Source: Sphingomonas sp. LR60 (lineage in GTDB: Bacteria > Pseudomonadota > Alphaproteobacteria > Sphingomonadales > Sphingomonadaceae). Taken from it: a stretch of 64,000 nt of DNA. The stretch lies in NCBI RefSeq assembly GCF_036855935.1, contig NZ_JASPFK010000001.1, forward strand, positions 2,234,501 to 2,298,500, written 5' to 3'. A model generated the notes under the pieces. That model made no database searches. It had not been told where the DNA came from and saw only the letters and a program-made list of their open reading frames with translations. Numbering within the stretch: position 1 is the first letter of the stretch; each line of letters begins with the position of its first letter. Both the position numbers and the translations under genes were made by a program. Positions 1-7,605 of the stretch are shown here, one piece after another.

Positions 1-1
1 C

Positions 2-697
<696 letters not shown>

Positions 698-726
698 TCC
701 TCGTTCAGGCCACGCGCCTGCTGTAG

Positions 727-762
727 AAAAGCCGCCGTCCGGGATGCCGGGCGGCGGCTTTT
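727..762 (+). terminator. Rho-independent terminator after rpoC
   Basis: A GC-rich inverted repeat (AAAAGCCGCC pairing with GGCGGCTTTT around a short inner stem) ends in a T tract 30 bases after the rpoC stop. The flanking A and T tracts could let it work in both directions. The rest of 763-1209 holds only palindromic repeats and no credible gene. Confidence 0.85.
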
Positions 763-890
763 CCTTTGTTCGCGCGGTTGCGGACAGGCGAGCCGGAACG
801 AGCCGCGCCGTCTCACCCTCCGTCGTTTCCGCGAAGAAGGGAATCCAGAACCTCGGACCTCTAGGATGTGATCCGAGCAACGCTGACATG

Positions 891-991
891 TACCCCGGCG
901 AAGGCCGGGGCCCAGGTGGGGGACGCTATTGATGTGTGTCGCGCTACCTCTCCCTGACCTTCCCACCTGGGCCCCGGCCTCCGCCGGGGTA
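891..991. repeat. Paired REP-like inverted repeat (TACCCCGGCGAAGGCCGGGG family)
   Basis: A unit at 891-922 (TACCCCGG...CCCAGGTGGG) is mirrored by its complement at 961-991, so the two face each other as one large imperfect palindrome. The same arrangement recurs at 5948-6050 and 12577-12668, and a single arm at 31771-31801. A further half unit of another family (CTGGATCCCCGCCTTCGCGG) lies at about 1054-1081. Intergenic; no coding potential. Confidence 0.85.
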
Positions 992-1112
992 CAATAGAAA
1001 TGATTCAAGCCAGCTGGATCAAACTCTGAGCGCTGATCGACGGTCCAGCGCGTCTGGATCCCCGCCTTCGCGGGGATGACGGAGAGTGGACGGTACCAGT
1101 CCCCCACACACC

Positions 1113-1189
1113 CGTCATTGCGAGCGCAGCGAAGCAATCCAGGGCGTCCTGATCCGGCCCTGGATTGCTTTGCTACGCTCGCAATGACG
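1113..1189. repeat. 77-nt palindromic element, copy 1
   Basis: Starts CGTCATTGCGAGCGCAGCGA and ends with the near-exact complement CTACGCTCGCAATGACG; arms are about 32 nt around a centre containing GTCCTGATCC. One of six copies in the window (also 5041-5117, 6121-6197, 31880-31956, 53617-53693, 54240-54316), all 77 nt. Confidence 0.9.
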
Positions 1190-1209
1190 AACCCATGCGA
1201 CCCCTCACC

Positions 1210-1935
1210 TCACCGCGGCGGCGTAATCGTGATCCGCGCCGCCGGGTTCAGCCCGCCCTGATGCGCAGGGCAGCGCGCGTAGCGGAAGCGCTTGTCGGTG
1301 CACAGCCACACCTCGTCGAGCGCCCCGCTTTTCGTACCGGTCACGCGCATCATGTCGGCGCGCAGCCCCGGATTGGCGGCAGCGATCGCCTCCGCCAGCC
1401 GCCCGGCGGTCAGCGGCGTCTGCGCCAGCCGCGCCATGTCGGGGAAGCGCAGCGCGTGGAACATCGCGTTCGACTTGGTGAAATAGCGGTCGGGCGTATA
1501 CCCGGCCATGCACGTGCCGTGCTTGGCCCATTCGTGCTGCATCAACTGCGGCGAGGGCGTCGCACAGACGTGGCGGCGGATCACCTGTCGCGACAGGATC
1601 GGCGTCGCGCGACAATATTGCGGCCAGTCCTTGCCGACGCCATCCGGCCACAGCCCGTGGAGCACGAAGCCGAAGCGATTGCTGCCTCCGCACTGGAAGC
1701 CCGCATTCGGCCGGTCGCCGCTGGTCCGGCAATATTCGGGGCTCCAGCTGATCGCGAGCGTATAGCCACCGATCGGCAGCCGCCGCGCCGGCTGGCTCGC
1801 CGAGGGAAGATCGGGGCGCGGACGCGGCAGATCGGCCGGGATCGCGCACGACAGCGCCTGCGCACTCGCCACGCCCGGCATCGCGATCGCGGCCAGCGCG
1901 CCCAGCATCGCCACTCGCTTCGTCGTCATCGTCAT
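1210..1935 (-). CDS. Ribonuclease T2 family protein, secreted
   Basis: A 241-residue predicted periplasmic or secreted endoribonuclease of the T2 family, which cleaves RNA through 2',3'-cyclic phosphates. Residues 1-25 form a signal peptide ending VASA. Both catalytic segments are present: HGLWPDG (His93) and QHEWAKHGTC (His134, Glu135, Lys138, His139), and WSPEYC at 64-69 matches the family's early block. Cysteines are spaced as expected for disulfides. The ATG at 1935 is chosen because it begins the signal peptide and overlaps the stop of the upstream membrane-protein gene by ATGA; a longer frame upstream has no start logic. It is the last gene of a four-gene minus-strand run (SH3, nadC, membrane protein, RNase T2). 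Confidence 0.9.
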   Translation of the reverse strand: MTMTTKRVAMLGALAAIAMPGVASAQALSCAIPADLPRPRPDLPSASQPARRLPIGGYTLAISWSPEYCRTSGDRPNAGFQCGGSNRFGFVLHGLWPDGVGKDWPQYCRATPILSRQVIRRHVCATPSPQLMQHEWAKHGTCMAGYTPDRYFTKSNAMFHALRFPDMARLAQTPLTAGRLAEAIAAANPGLRADMMRVTGTKSGALDEVWLCTDKRFRYARCPAHQGGLNPAARITITPPR

Positions 1936-2441
1936 GCTTCTTCTTCCTCGGGCTCCAGCCCTTCGCCGAACCACAATCGCGCATCGCTGCGGAACAGTTG
2001 CACGACTGCCGCGATGCTCAGCGCGAGGATCGCCGCCGACAGCAACAGCGCCACCACCGGCACCTTGCCGCGCGCCACGACCATCAGGTTGATCGCGAAG
2101 CGCACCGCCGCCAGCCCGGTCAGGATCGTCACCACCCATTTTGCGGCCAGGCTCGCGCGCCGGGAAACCAAATACCAGAGCGCCAGCGTGATCGCGCAGC
2201 TCAGCAGCAGCGCGGAGGGCAACAGCCAGCCATAGCTCGCGGTCTTGGGATCGAGCGCCAGCCGGTCGACGGTCTGCTGCCAGCTGAACGCCCAGCCGAC
2301 CAGCGACATCGCGAAGGAGGCGAGATACAGCCGCTCAAACCGCACGATCGACATCGACCGGCCATCCGCGCCGAAGTACGTCCGCAGCGACTTCTTCGCG
2401 ACCGGCTTGCTCGTCTTCGTCTTGTTCCTGCGCTCGCTCAT
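1932..2441 (-). CDS. Hypothetical membrane protein, four predicted TM segments
   Basis: A 169-residue protein not matched to a named family. The N-terminus (1-30) is basic and Lys/Arg-rich, suggesting a cytoplasmic tail. Hydrophobic segments lie at roughly 38-54, 72-92, 100-121 and 127-149, and the C-terminus is acidic (four Glu in a row near the end). It overlaps nadC upstream and the RNase T2 gene downstream by four bases each (ATGA), so translation is probably coupled. The position between an NAD-biosynthesis gene and a secreted RNase gives no clear functional clue. Confidence 0.8.
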   Translation of the reverse strand: MSERRNKTKTSKPVAKKSLRTYFGADGRSMSIVRFERLYLASFAMSLVGWAFSWQQTVDRLALDPKTASYGWLLPSALLLSCAITLALWYLVSRRASLAAKWVVTILTGLAAVRFAINLMVVARGKVPVVALLLSAAILALSIAAVVQLFRSDARLWFGEGLEPEEEEA

Positions 2442-3281
2442 AGCTCTGCAAAGTCCAGCCCGATATCGGCGGCGGGAGCCGACTGGGTGATCCGCCCGAC
2501 GCTGACATAGCGCACACCGCTACGCGCGATCGCACCGATCGTCTCCAGCGTGACCCCGCCCGACGCCTCGGTCGGCACGCGACCGGCGACGATCGTCACC
2601 GCCGTGCGCAGCATGTCCGGCCCCATGTTGTCGAGCAAGAGGTGTGTTGCGCCGGCCGCAATGGCTGGCTCGATCTGGTCGATCCGGTCGACCTCGACGA
2701 TGATCGTCGCGATCCCCGCCGCCTTCGCCAGCGCCGCCGCCGGGCCGACCCCCGGCGACCGCGACATGATTGTCCTTGATCATCGCGGCGTCCCACAGGC
2801 CCATGCGATGGTTCTGCGCCCCGCCGGTGCGGGTGGCATATTTCTCCAGCCGCCTGAGGCCGGGGATCGTCTTGCGCGTATCGAGCAGCGTCGCACCGCT
2901 TCCCGCGATCGCATCGACATAGGCCGCGGTCAGCGTCGCGATCCCCGACAGATGCTGGACGGTGTTGAGCGCGGAGCGTTCGGCGGTCAGCAGGGCGCGC
3001 GCATTGCCGGTGATGCGCATCAGCGCGGTGCCCGGCGCGACACGCTCGCCGTCCTGCACCAGCATCGTGATCGCCGCATCGGGATCGAGCCGCCGGAAGA
3101 ACGCCGCCGCAATTTCCAGCCCACACACCGTGATCGCGTCGCGGCTGTCCATGATCGCCTCGAACCGCGCCTCGGCCGGGATTACCGCGGCGGAGGTGAC
3201 GTCGCCCCCCTCGCCCAGATCCTCGGCAAGCGTCGCGGCGACGAACGCGTCGAGGTCGAACCCGTCGAGCCGGAAGGTCAT
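2438..3281 (-). CDS. nadC: Nicotinate-nucleotide pyrophosphorylase (quinolinate phosphoribosyltransferase), frameshifted in this sequence
   Basis: NadC converts quinolinate and PRPP to nicotinate mononucleotide in de novo NAD synthesis. Residues 1-176 in one frame carry LAEDLGEGGDVTS, the DTRKT motif (134-138), NHR (157-159) and IKDNH (168-172). The rest (EVDRIDQIEPAIAAGA, LLLDNMGPDM, EASGGVTLETI) continues in the next frame. The switch falls at a C run at 2749-2753 (G run on the coding strand): one extra or two missing bases. Removing one base gives 280 aa, the normal family size. All conserved blocks on both sides are intact, so a sequence error is more likely than decay. The ATG at 3281 overlaps the SH3 gene stop (ATGA). 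Confidence 0.9.
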
Positions 3282-3772
3282 GGCAATTCCTCGGTCGGCG
3301 CGACGCCCCAGACGCGGTCGGTCTGGATAAACCCCGCCTGCCCCTTCACGTCGAACCTGCACCAGCCGTTGCTGCAGCGCGAGACGCGCCCGACCACGCC
3401 GGGCTGGACCCGCCATACGATCGTCGGCCCGCCGGGGCGGTCGCGCAATTCGGCCGGCTCGGTTCCGCGCACTATCGCGGTGCGCCGATAGCTGAGCAAG
3501 GCGTTGAGCATCCATCCTTGCGTGCCGTCGGGATCCTCGACGCGGCGCCATTCCTTGAACGCCTCCAGCACGCGCACCGGCAGGTCGGCGCGGACATAGA
3601 TCCAGCTCGCCGGAAAGTTGCGCCCCGGCCCGGTGCGCATCCGCGCGCGCGATGCCGCGATCGAGCCGACATAAGGCGGCTCCTTCGCATCGATTTCCGC
3701 CGCAGCAGGCATGGGCGCGAGCAGCGACGCTGCCGCCATCGCTGCCACGATCGTGAGATGATCCCTGTTCAC
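3278..3772 (-). CDS. SH3-domain protein, exported
   Basis: A 164-residue protein with an N-terminal signal peptide (VAAMAAASLLAPMPAAAEI) and bacterial SH3-like domains: residues containing RMRTGPGRNFPASWIYVRAD and later EWRRVEDPDGTQGWM are typical of the SH3_3/SH3_4 (DUF1058) type found in periplasmic wall-associated proteins. A GTG at 3772 is preferred as start because it directly precedes the signal peptide and has AGGGCG upstream; the same frame is open to a GTG at 3820, but that would add 16 Arg-rich residues and crowd the divergent gene at 3847. First gene of the nadC run. Likely a cell-wall binding or sensing role, inferred from the domain only. Confidence 0.75.
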   Translation of the reverse strand: MNRDHLTIVAAMAAASLLAPMPAAAEIDAKEPPYVGSIAASRARMRTGPGRNFPASWIYVRADLPVRVLEAFKEWRRVEDPDGTQGWMLNALLSYRRTAIVRGTEPAELRDRPGGPTIVWRVQPGVVGRVSRCSNGWCRFDVKGQAGFIQTDRVWGVAPTEELP

Positions 3773-3846
3773 ATCCGCCCTGTAGCCACGCCTGCCCCGC
3801 CGCATCAACCGTTGACGCACGGACGCGCGTTCGCCAATCCCGACAT

Positions 3847-4845
3847 ATGGCCGATACGCGACGCTGCGCCCATCCCAAGGTGATCGTGACGCGGGCGCTG
3901 CCCGACGTCGTGATGCGGCGGCTCGACGAATTGTTCGACGTGACCGGCAATGCCGACGACAAGCCGTTCACGCGCGACGCGCTCGCCGCCGCCATGGCCG
4001 ATTGCGACGTGCTGGTGCCCGCCGTGACCGACACGATCGACGCCGCGCTGATCGCGGCTGCCGGCCCGCGCCTGCGACTGATCGCGAACTTCGGCGCTGG
4101 CGTGAACCATATCGACCTGAAGGCGGCGCGCGCGCGCGGGATCATCGTCACCAACACGCCCGGCGTGCTGACCGAGGACACCGCCGACATGACGATGGCG
4201 TTGATCGTCTCGGTGCCGCGGCGGCTGGCGGAGGGCGAGAAGCTGGTCCGCGCCGGCGAGTGGAAGGGGTGGAGCCCCGGCGGGATGCTCGGCTACCGGA
4301 TCGGCGGCAAGGCGCTGGGGATCGTCGGCATGGGCCGCATCGGTCAGGCGGTGGCGCGGCGTGCGCGCGCCTTCGGGCTGTCGATTCATTACCATAACCG
4401 CCATCGCCTGCCGAAGGTCGTCGAGGCGGAGCTGAACGCGGTGTGGCACCCCAACCTCGACGAACTGCTCGGCGCGATCGACATCCTGACGCTCCACACG
4501 CCGCTCAACGCCGACAGCCGCGAGCTGATCGACGCGCGCCGCATCGCGCTGCTGCGCCCACATGTCTTCGTCATCAACGCCAGCCGCGGCGGGATAGTGG
4601 ACGAGGACGCGCTGGTCGACGCGCTGGAGAACGGGCGGCTGGCGGGCGCGGGGCTCGACGTCTGGCGGCACGAGCCCGAAATCGACCCGCGGCTGCTCGC
4701 GCTATCGAACGTCGTGATGACCCCGCATATGGGCTCCGCGACCTGGGAGGGGCGCGTCGCGTCGGGCGAGAAGGTGATCGCCAACATCCGCATGTGGGCT
4801 GACGGCCACCGCCCGCCGGATCAGGTGCTCGAGGGTTGGGCGTAG
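3847..4845 (+). CDS. D-2-hydroxyacid dehydrogenase (glyoxylate/hydroxypyruvate reductase type)
   Basis: A 332-residue NAD(P)H-dependent oxidoreductase of the D-isomer 2-hydroxyacid dehydrogenase family. The Rossmann motif GMGRIG is at 161-166. The catalytic triad is visible as Arg247 (NASRGG), Glu276 (RHEPEI) and His294 (TPHMGSA). FGAGVNHID at 82-90 is the substrate-loop segment seen in glyoxylate reductases. Exact substrate (glyoxylate, hydroxypyruvate or other 2-keto acid) cannot be settled from motifs. Transcribed divergently from the SH3/nadC run, with a short shared promoter region. Confidence 0.9.
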   Translation: MADTRRCAHPKVIVTRALPDVVMRRLDELFDVTGNADDKPFTRDALAAAMADCDVLVPAVTDTIDAALIAAAGPRLRLIANFGAGVNHIDLKAARARGIIVTNTPGVLTEDTADMTMALIVSVPRRLAEGEKLVRAGEWKGWSPGGMLGYRIGGKALGIVGMGRIGQAVARRARAFGLSIHYHNRHRLPKVVEAELNAVWHPNLDELLGAIDILTLHTPLNADSRELIDARRIALLRPHVFVINASRGGIVDEDALVDALENGRLAGAGLDVWRHEPEIDPRLLALSNVVMTPHMGSATWEGRVASGEKVIANIRMWADGHRPPDQVLEGWA

Positions 4846-4975
4846 CGCAAGACTGCCACATCGTCCCCGCAGGCGTATTGCGGGACCCGCCGCTCCGCTA
4901 AAATCAACGACTTGCACGTTTGCGAAGCCGTGAATGCCGGAACGTGTCCAGCATGACGGGGAAGTCGAGGTCACC

Positions 4976-5341
4976 TCACCTCTTCCGCCCGCAACGCGGA
5001 GATGCCCGCTCGAGAACATGATGGCATCGGTCCCAACAACCGTCATTGCGAGCGTAGCGAAGCAATCCAGGGCGCCCTGATCCAACCCTGGATTGCTTCG
5101 CTACGCTCGCAATGACGGATGGAGTTGACGTCATTCCGGTCAACTCAATCCGACCCGGCAGGAAACGAATCTCTCCCCTCCCCACGGCGCCGAGGATCAG
5201 CGCGGCGATCACCCGCCCGCTGTAACGCAGGCATAGCTCCTGATGGATGGCGGCGGCATCGGGGCTGCTGGCGCTCATCGCGCGGACGGCTTCGTCGCGG
5301 GCACGTTCGGCGTGATAGGCGGCGTGGCGATCGTTTGGCAT
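4976..5341 (-). CDS. Small conserved hypothetical protein whose C-terminus runs through a palindromic repeat
   Basis: The core (about residues 1-60: MPNDRHAAYHAERARDEAVR then a helical IHQELCLRYSGRV segment) resembles the short soluble helical proteins common in sphingomonads, in which a YxERA-type start is followed by an IHxELxxRY segment; no function is known. The ATG at 5341 is chosen because GGAG sits 6 bases upstream; an ATG at 5356 is possible. After about residue 75 the frame enters the 77-nt palindrome at 5041-5117 and the remaining residues, including ASVAKQSR and LLRYARND, are encoded by the repeat and the DNA beyond it. The original stop was probably lost when the element arrived. 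Confidence 0.6.
   Translation of the reverse strand: MPNDRHAAYHAERARDEAVRAMSASSPDAAAIHQELCLRYSGRVIAALILGAVGRGEIRFLPGRIELTGMTSTPSVIASVAKQSRVGSGRPGLLRYARNDGCWDRCHHVLERASPRCGRKR
5041..5117. repeat. 77-nt palindromic element, copy 2
   Basis: Near-perfect palindrome, CGTCATTGCGAGCGTAGCGA paired with its complement at the right end; the centre reads GCCCTGATCC. It lies inside the reading frame of the small gene 4976-5341. Confidence 0.9.
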
Positions 5342-5526
5342 CGGGCTCTCCGTCATGGCCCGTCCGCCCTCGGCGCGCGACGTTGCGGACGAATGTCGCC
5401 CGCGTTGCCGTGCCGCAATCTCTGTCGCAGCCGCGCCGCCTGCGATGCGTGACGAAACATGTCCGTCCGGAACCGCGGCGGGGCCGCAGCATTGACGCCG
5501 CATCCCCCAGCACAGGAAGCAAACAC

Positions 5527-5718
5527 ATGAAAAAGATCGCTCTTTCCGCCCTGCTCGTCGCCGCTGCGGTGTCGACCTCGGCCTGCTCGACCCTGCGCGG
5601 CGCGGCGATCGGCGGCGCCGGTGGTGCCGGCGTAGCGGCCGCGACCGGCGGCAGCGTCGAGAAGGGCGCGGCGGTCGGCGGCGTCGGCGGTGCCGTTGTG
5701 GGCACCGTCGTGGACTGA
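5527..5718 (+). CDS. Small glycine-zipper lipoprotein
   Basis: A 63-residue entericidin-like or glycine-zipper lipoprotein. The start MKKIALSALLVAAAVSTSAC is a lipoprotein signal peptide with the lipobox Cys at residue 20. The rest is a run of Gly/Ala pairs (GAAIGGAGGAGVAAATGG, then GGVGGAVVG) that suggests a membrane-inserting glycine zipper. AGGA lies 9 bases before the ATG at 5527. A stem-loop follows at 5747-5778. Role unknown; an envelope or stress lipoprotein is a reasonable guess. Confidence 0.75.
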   Translation: MKKIALSALLVAAAVSTSACSTLRGAAIGGAGGAGVAAATGGSVEKGAAVGGVGGAVVGTVVD

Positions 5719-5746
5719 CCTCCGCGCACCGCAATGCGATGATGAC

Positions 5747-5778
5747 GGCGCGTCACCCCAAGCGGGTGGCGCGCCGTT
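5747..5778 (+). terminator. Probable terminator after the small lipoprotein gene
   Basis: Stem GGCGCGTCACCC / GGGTGGCGCGCC with one mismatch and a short loop, followed by GTTTC. The U tract is weak, so efficiency is uncertain. Between here and 6226 lie only repeats. Confidence 0.5.
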
Positions 5779-5947
5779 TCGTTCGGGGGCAGCGGTGAGC
5801 GGGATCGTGATGATGGCGGCGGCGGTGACCGCGACCTGTCCGGCGCGGCGGGGCGGCCCTCCACAGCGTTAAAATCTATGACAGCCCGACCGGCGACGTT
5901 GCCGTGCTCTCGGTGCGACGCACCGTTTGAAGAACCATTCGTATTCG

Positions 5948-6050
5948 TACCCCGGCGAAGGCCGGGGCCTAGCTGGGAAGGTCGGTGAAATGGAGCGCGA
6001 CGCAGATCAGCAGCGTCCCCCAACTGGGCCCCGGCCATTGCCGGGGTACC
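5948..6050. repeat. Paired REP-like inverted repeat, second occurrence
   Basis: Unit at 5948-5978 (TACCCCGGCGAAGGCCGGGG then CCTAGCTGGG) faces its complement at 6016-6050 (CCCCAACTGGGCCCCGGCC...). Same family and spacing as 891-991. Confidence 0.85.
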
Positions 6051-6120
6051 CGTCAGGGCAGATGAGTCACACCGAAAACGGCCGAGGCTAGAGTGCGATG
6101 ACACAACGTCGAACCGAAGC

Positions 6121-6197
6121 CGTCATTGCGAGCGCAGCGAAGCAATCTAGGGCGTCTTGATCCGGCTCTGGATTGCTTCGCTGCGCTCGCAATGACG
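6121..6197. repeat. 77-nt palindromic element, copy 3
   Basis: Same palindrome as at 1113-1189 with a few substitutions (AATCTAGGG, GGCTCTGG). It sits 30 bases beyond the stop codon of the beta-lactamase gene, so it could also form a transcript-ending hairpin. Confidence 0.9.
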
Positions 6198-6226
6198 AAC
6201 GTGGGTCGGCTCCACGTCATCCTGGC

Positions 6227-7102
6227 CTAGGCGACGCTACCTGCGGCGATACGCCCCACCTTCGCCAACACCGCCTCCGCGCTTGCGGCCGATGCCGATC
6301 GAATCGGCTCGAAATAGGCCGCGACGATCACTGGCGCGCGACCGCGCGGGCCACCAAAGGCGAGATCGACGAAGATCGGCCGCTGCTCGCCGCCGCCCGT
6401 CCCTGTCTTGTCGCCCGCGTACCAGCCCGCGGGAAAACCCGCGCGCAGACGGCTCCGCCCGGTATGCGCCGCGACCATCCACTCGATGAGCAGCGCGCGG
6501 CTCACCGGCCGCAACACGGTGCCCCGCACGAACCTGGCGACGGTCGCAGCCATCGCCGCCGCGGTCGTCGTGTCAAACGTGGTGCCCGGCGGTGTCACGT
6601 TCAGCGCGGGTTCGTAGCGGTCGAGCCGGCTGACCCGGTCGCCGTTCGACCGCCAGAACGCCGTCAGCCGGGCCGGCCCACCGACCTTGCGCAGCAGCAC
6701 GTTCGCGGCGGTATTGTCGCTGGTGACGACGGCAGCGCGTGCCAGATCGCGGATCGACAAGGTCATGGCGGCGATCGCAGTCGTCACCGGGCTGTGCGGG
6801 AGGATGTCGCCTGCCGACCAGCCGAGCCCTTCGCTCAAGGTAAGCCGGCCGTGATCCGCCGCGGCAAGGATCATCGCGGCCAGCGACAGTTTGAACGAGC
6901 TGGCCTGCGTAAAGCGCTCATGCTCTCGCCAGCCGGTCGTCGTGCCGCGGCCCGTATCGACGATACACACGCCCAGCCGGCCACCGGCGCGACGCTCCAG
7001 CGCGGCAAGCGCCTCTTCGACCGACGATCGCGGGGCCGCGCCGGTCAGCGCGAGGGCGCCGCCGACCAGCAGGTGACGTCGAGACACTTGGCTGCTCATC
7101 AT
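6227..7102 (-). CDS. Class A beta-lactamase, Tat-exported
   Basis: A 291-residue serine beta-lactamase. All class A signatures are present: Ser68-x-x-Lys71 (SSFK), SDN at 128-130, Glu164 in the omega loop (YEPALN) and KTG at 232-234. The N-terminus has a twin-arginine signal (SRRHLLVGGALALTG), an export route used by some class A enzymes. Length fits the family. The second ATG at 7099 is an equally good start. The gene stands alone with no adjacent LysR-type ampR-like regulator. Substrate range cannot be read from these motifs. It is likely a chromosomal, intrinsic enzyme: base composition is like its neighbours and there are no mobile-element ends. Confidence 0.93.
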   Translation of the reverse strand: MMSSQVSRRHLLVGGALALTGAAPRSSVEEALAALERRAGGRLGVCIVDTGRGTTTGWREHERFTQASSFKLSLAAMILAAADHGRLTLSEGLGWSAGDILPHSPVTTAIAAMTLSIRDLARAAVVTSDNTAANVLLRKVGGPARLTAFWRSNGDRVSRLDRYEPALNVTPPGTTFDTTTAAAMAATVARFVRGTVLRPVSRALLIEWMVAAHTGRSRLRAGFPAGWYAGDKTGTGGGEQRPIFVDLAFGGPRGRAPVIVAAYFEPIRSASAASAEAVLAKVGRIAAGSVA

Positions 7103-7155
7103 GGGCCTATAGCATCGTCAATTACATGCTGACACGACCGCTACCCCGCGCTGCC

Positions 7156-7605
7156 TCAATATTGGTCTGACTTTGCCTCCGGCCAGTCCAGCAGACCCGC
7201 CCGCGCAATATCCTTGTCGCGCCCAAACGATCGCAGGATCGCCACCAATTCCTCGCATACCGGCACGAACACGCCGCACAGCGCCACCCGGGTGACCGGC
7301 AACACCCGCCGCCACACGCCCTCGCCAAATACTTCGAGGTCAGCCATCATCTCGACGGGCAACGCCGCACCATCCAGCCGCGCGAACGGGTGCGAGCGGA
7401 AGAGGTCGCTGGCCACACCGATCGTCACCGCGCCCGCCCAGTCGCGCAGCACGCACGTCGCATCATAGGCGCTCACCAGCACGTCGATATCGGCGACCGA
7501 CGTCGCTCCGCCATGCAGCCGCACCGCCGCGCTGCCGATCACCCACCACGGATCGCGCGCGTCGCGCAGTGCTGTCGCAACCTGCGCCAGCGCCGCGTCG
7601 AACAT
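7156..7605 (-). CDS. Nucleotidyltransferase-fold protein
   Basis: A 149-residue protein with the nucleotidyltransferase superfamily pattern Gly24-Ser25 (VIGSAAVRL) followed by Asp39-x-Asp41 (DIDVLV), and a possible third acidic residue in the VEMMADLEVF strand. This resembles stand-alone nucleotidyltransferase-like proteins of the AbiEii or DUF6036 kind, some of which are toxins or toxin partners. No HEPN or AbiEi-like partner is adjacent. Its start overlaps the stop of the flavoprotein gene upstream by one base (TGATG), so it is cotranslated with it. Specific role unknown. Confidence 0.55.
   Translation of the reverse strand: MFDAALAQVATALRDARDPWWVIGSAAVRLHGGATSVADIDVLVSAYDATCVLRDWAGAVTIGVASDLFRSHPFARLDGAALPVEMMADLEVFGEGVWRRVLPVTRVALCGVFVPVCEELVAILRSFGRDKDIARAGLLDWPEAKSDQY

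Noticed and set aside
5470..5490. EcfG-like promoter before the small lipoprotein gene
   Set aside because: GGAAC is followed at 16 bases by CATT, not CGTT; too weak to call.
7156..7605. A second HEPN/MNT-type toxin-antitoxin system
   Set aside because: The nucleotidyltransferase-like protein has no HEPN or AbiEi partner next to it, so no system is claimed.
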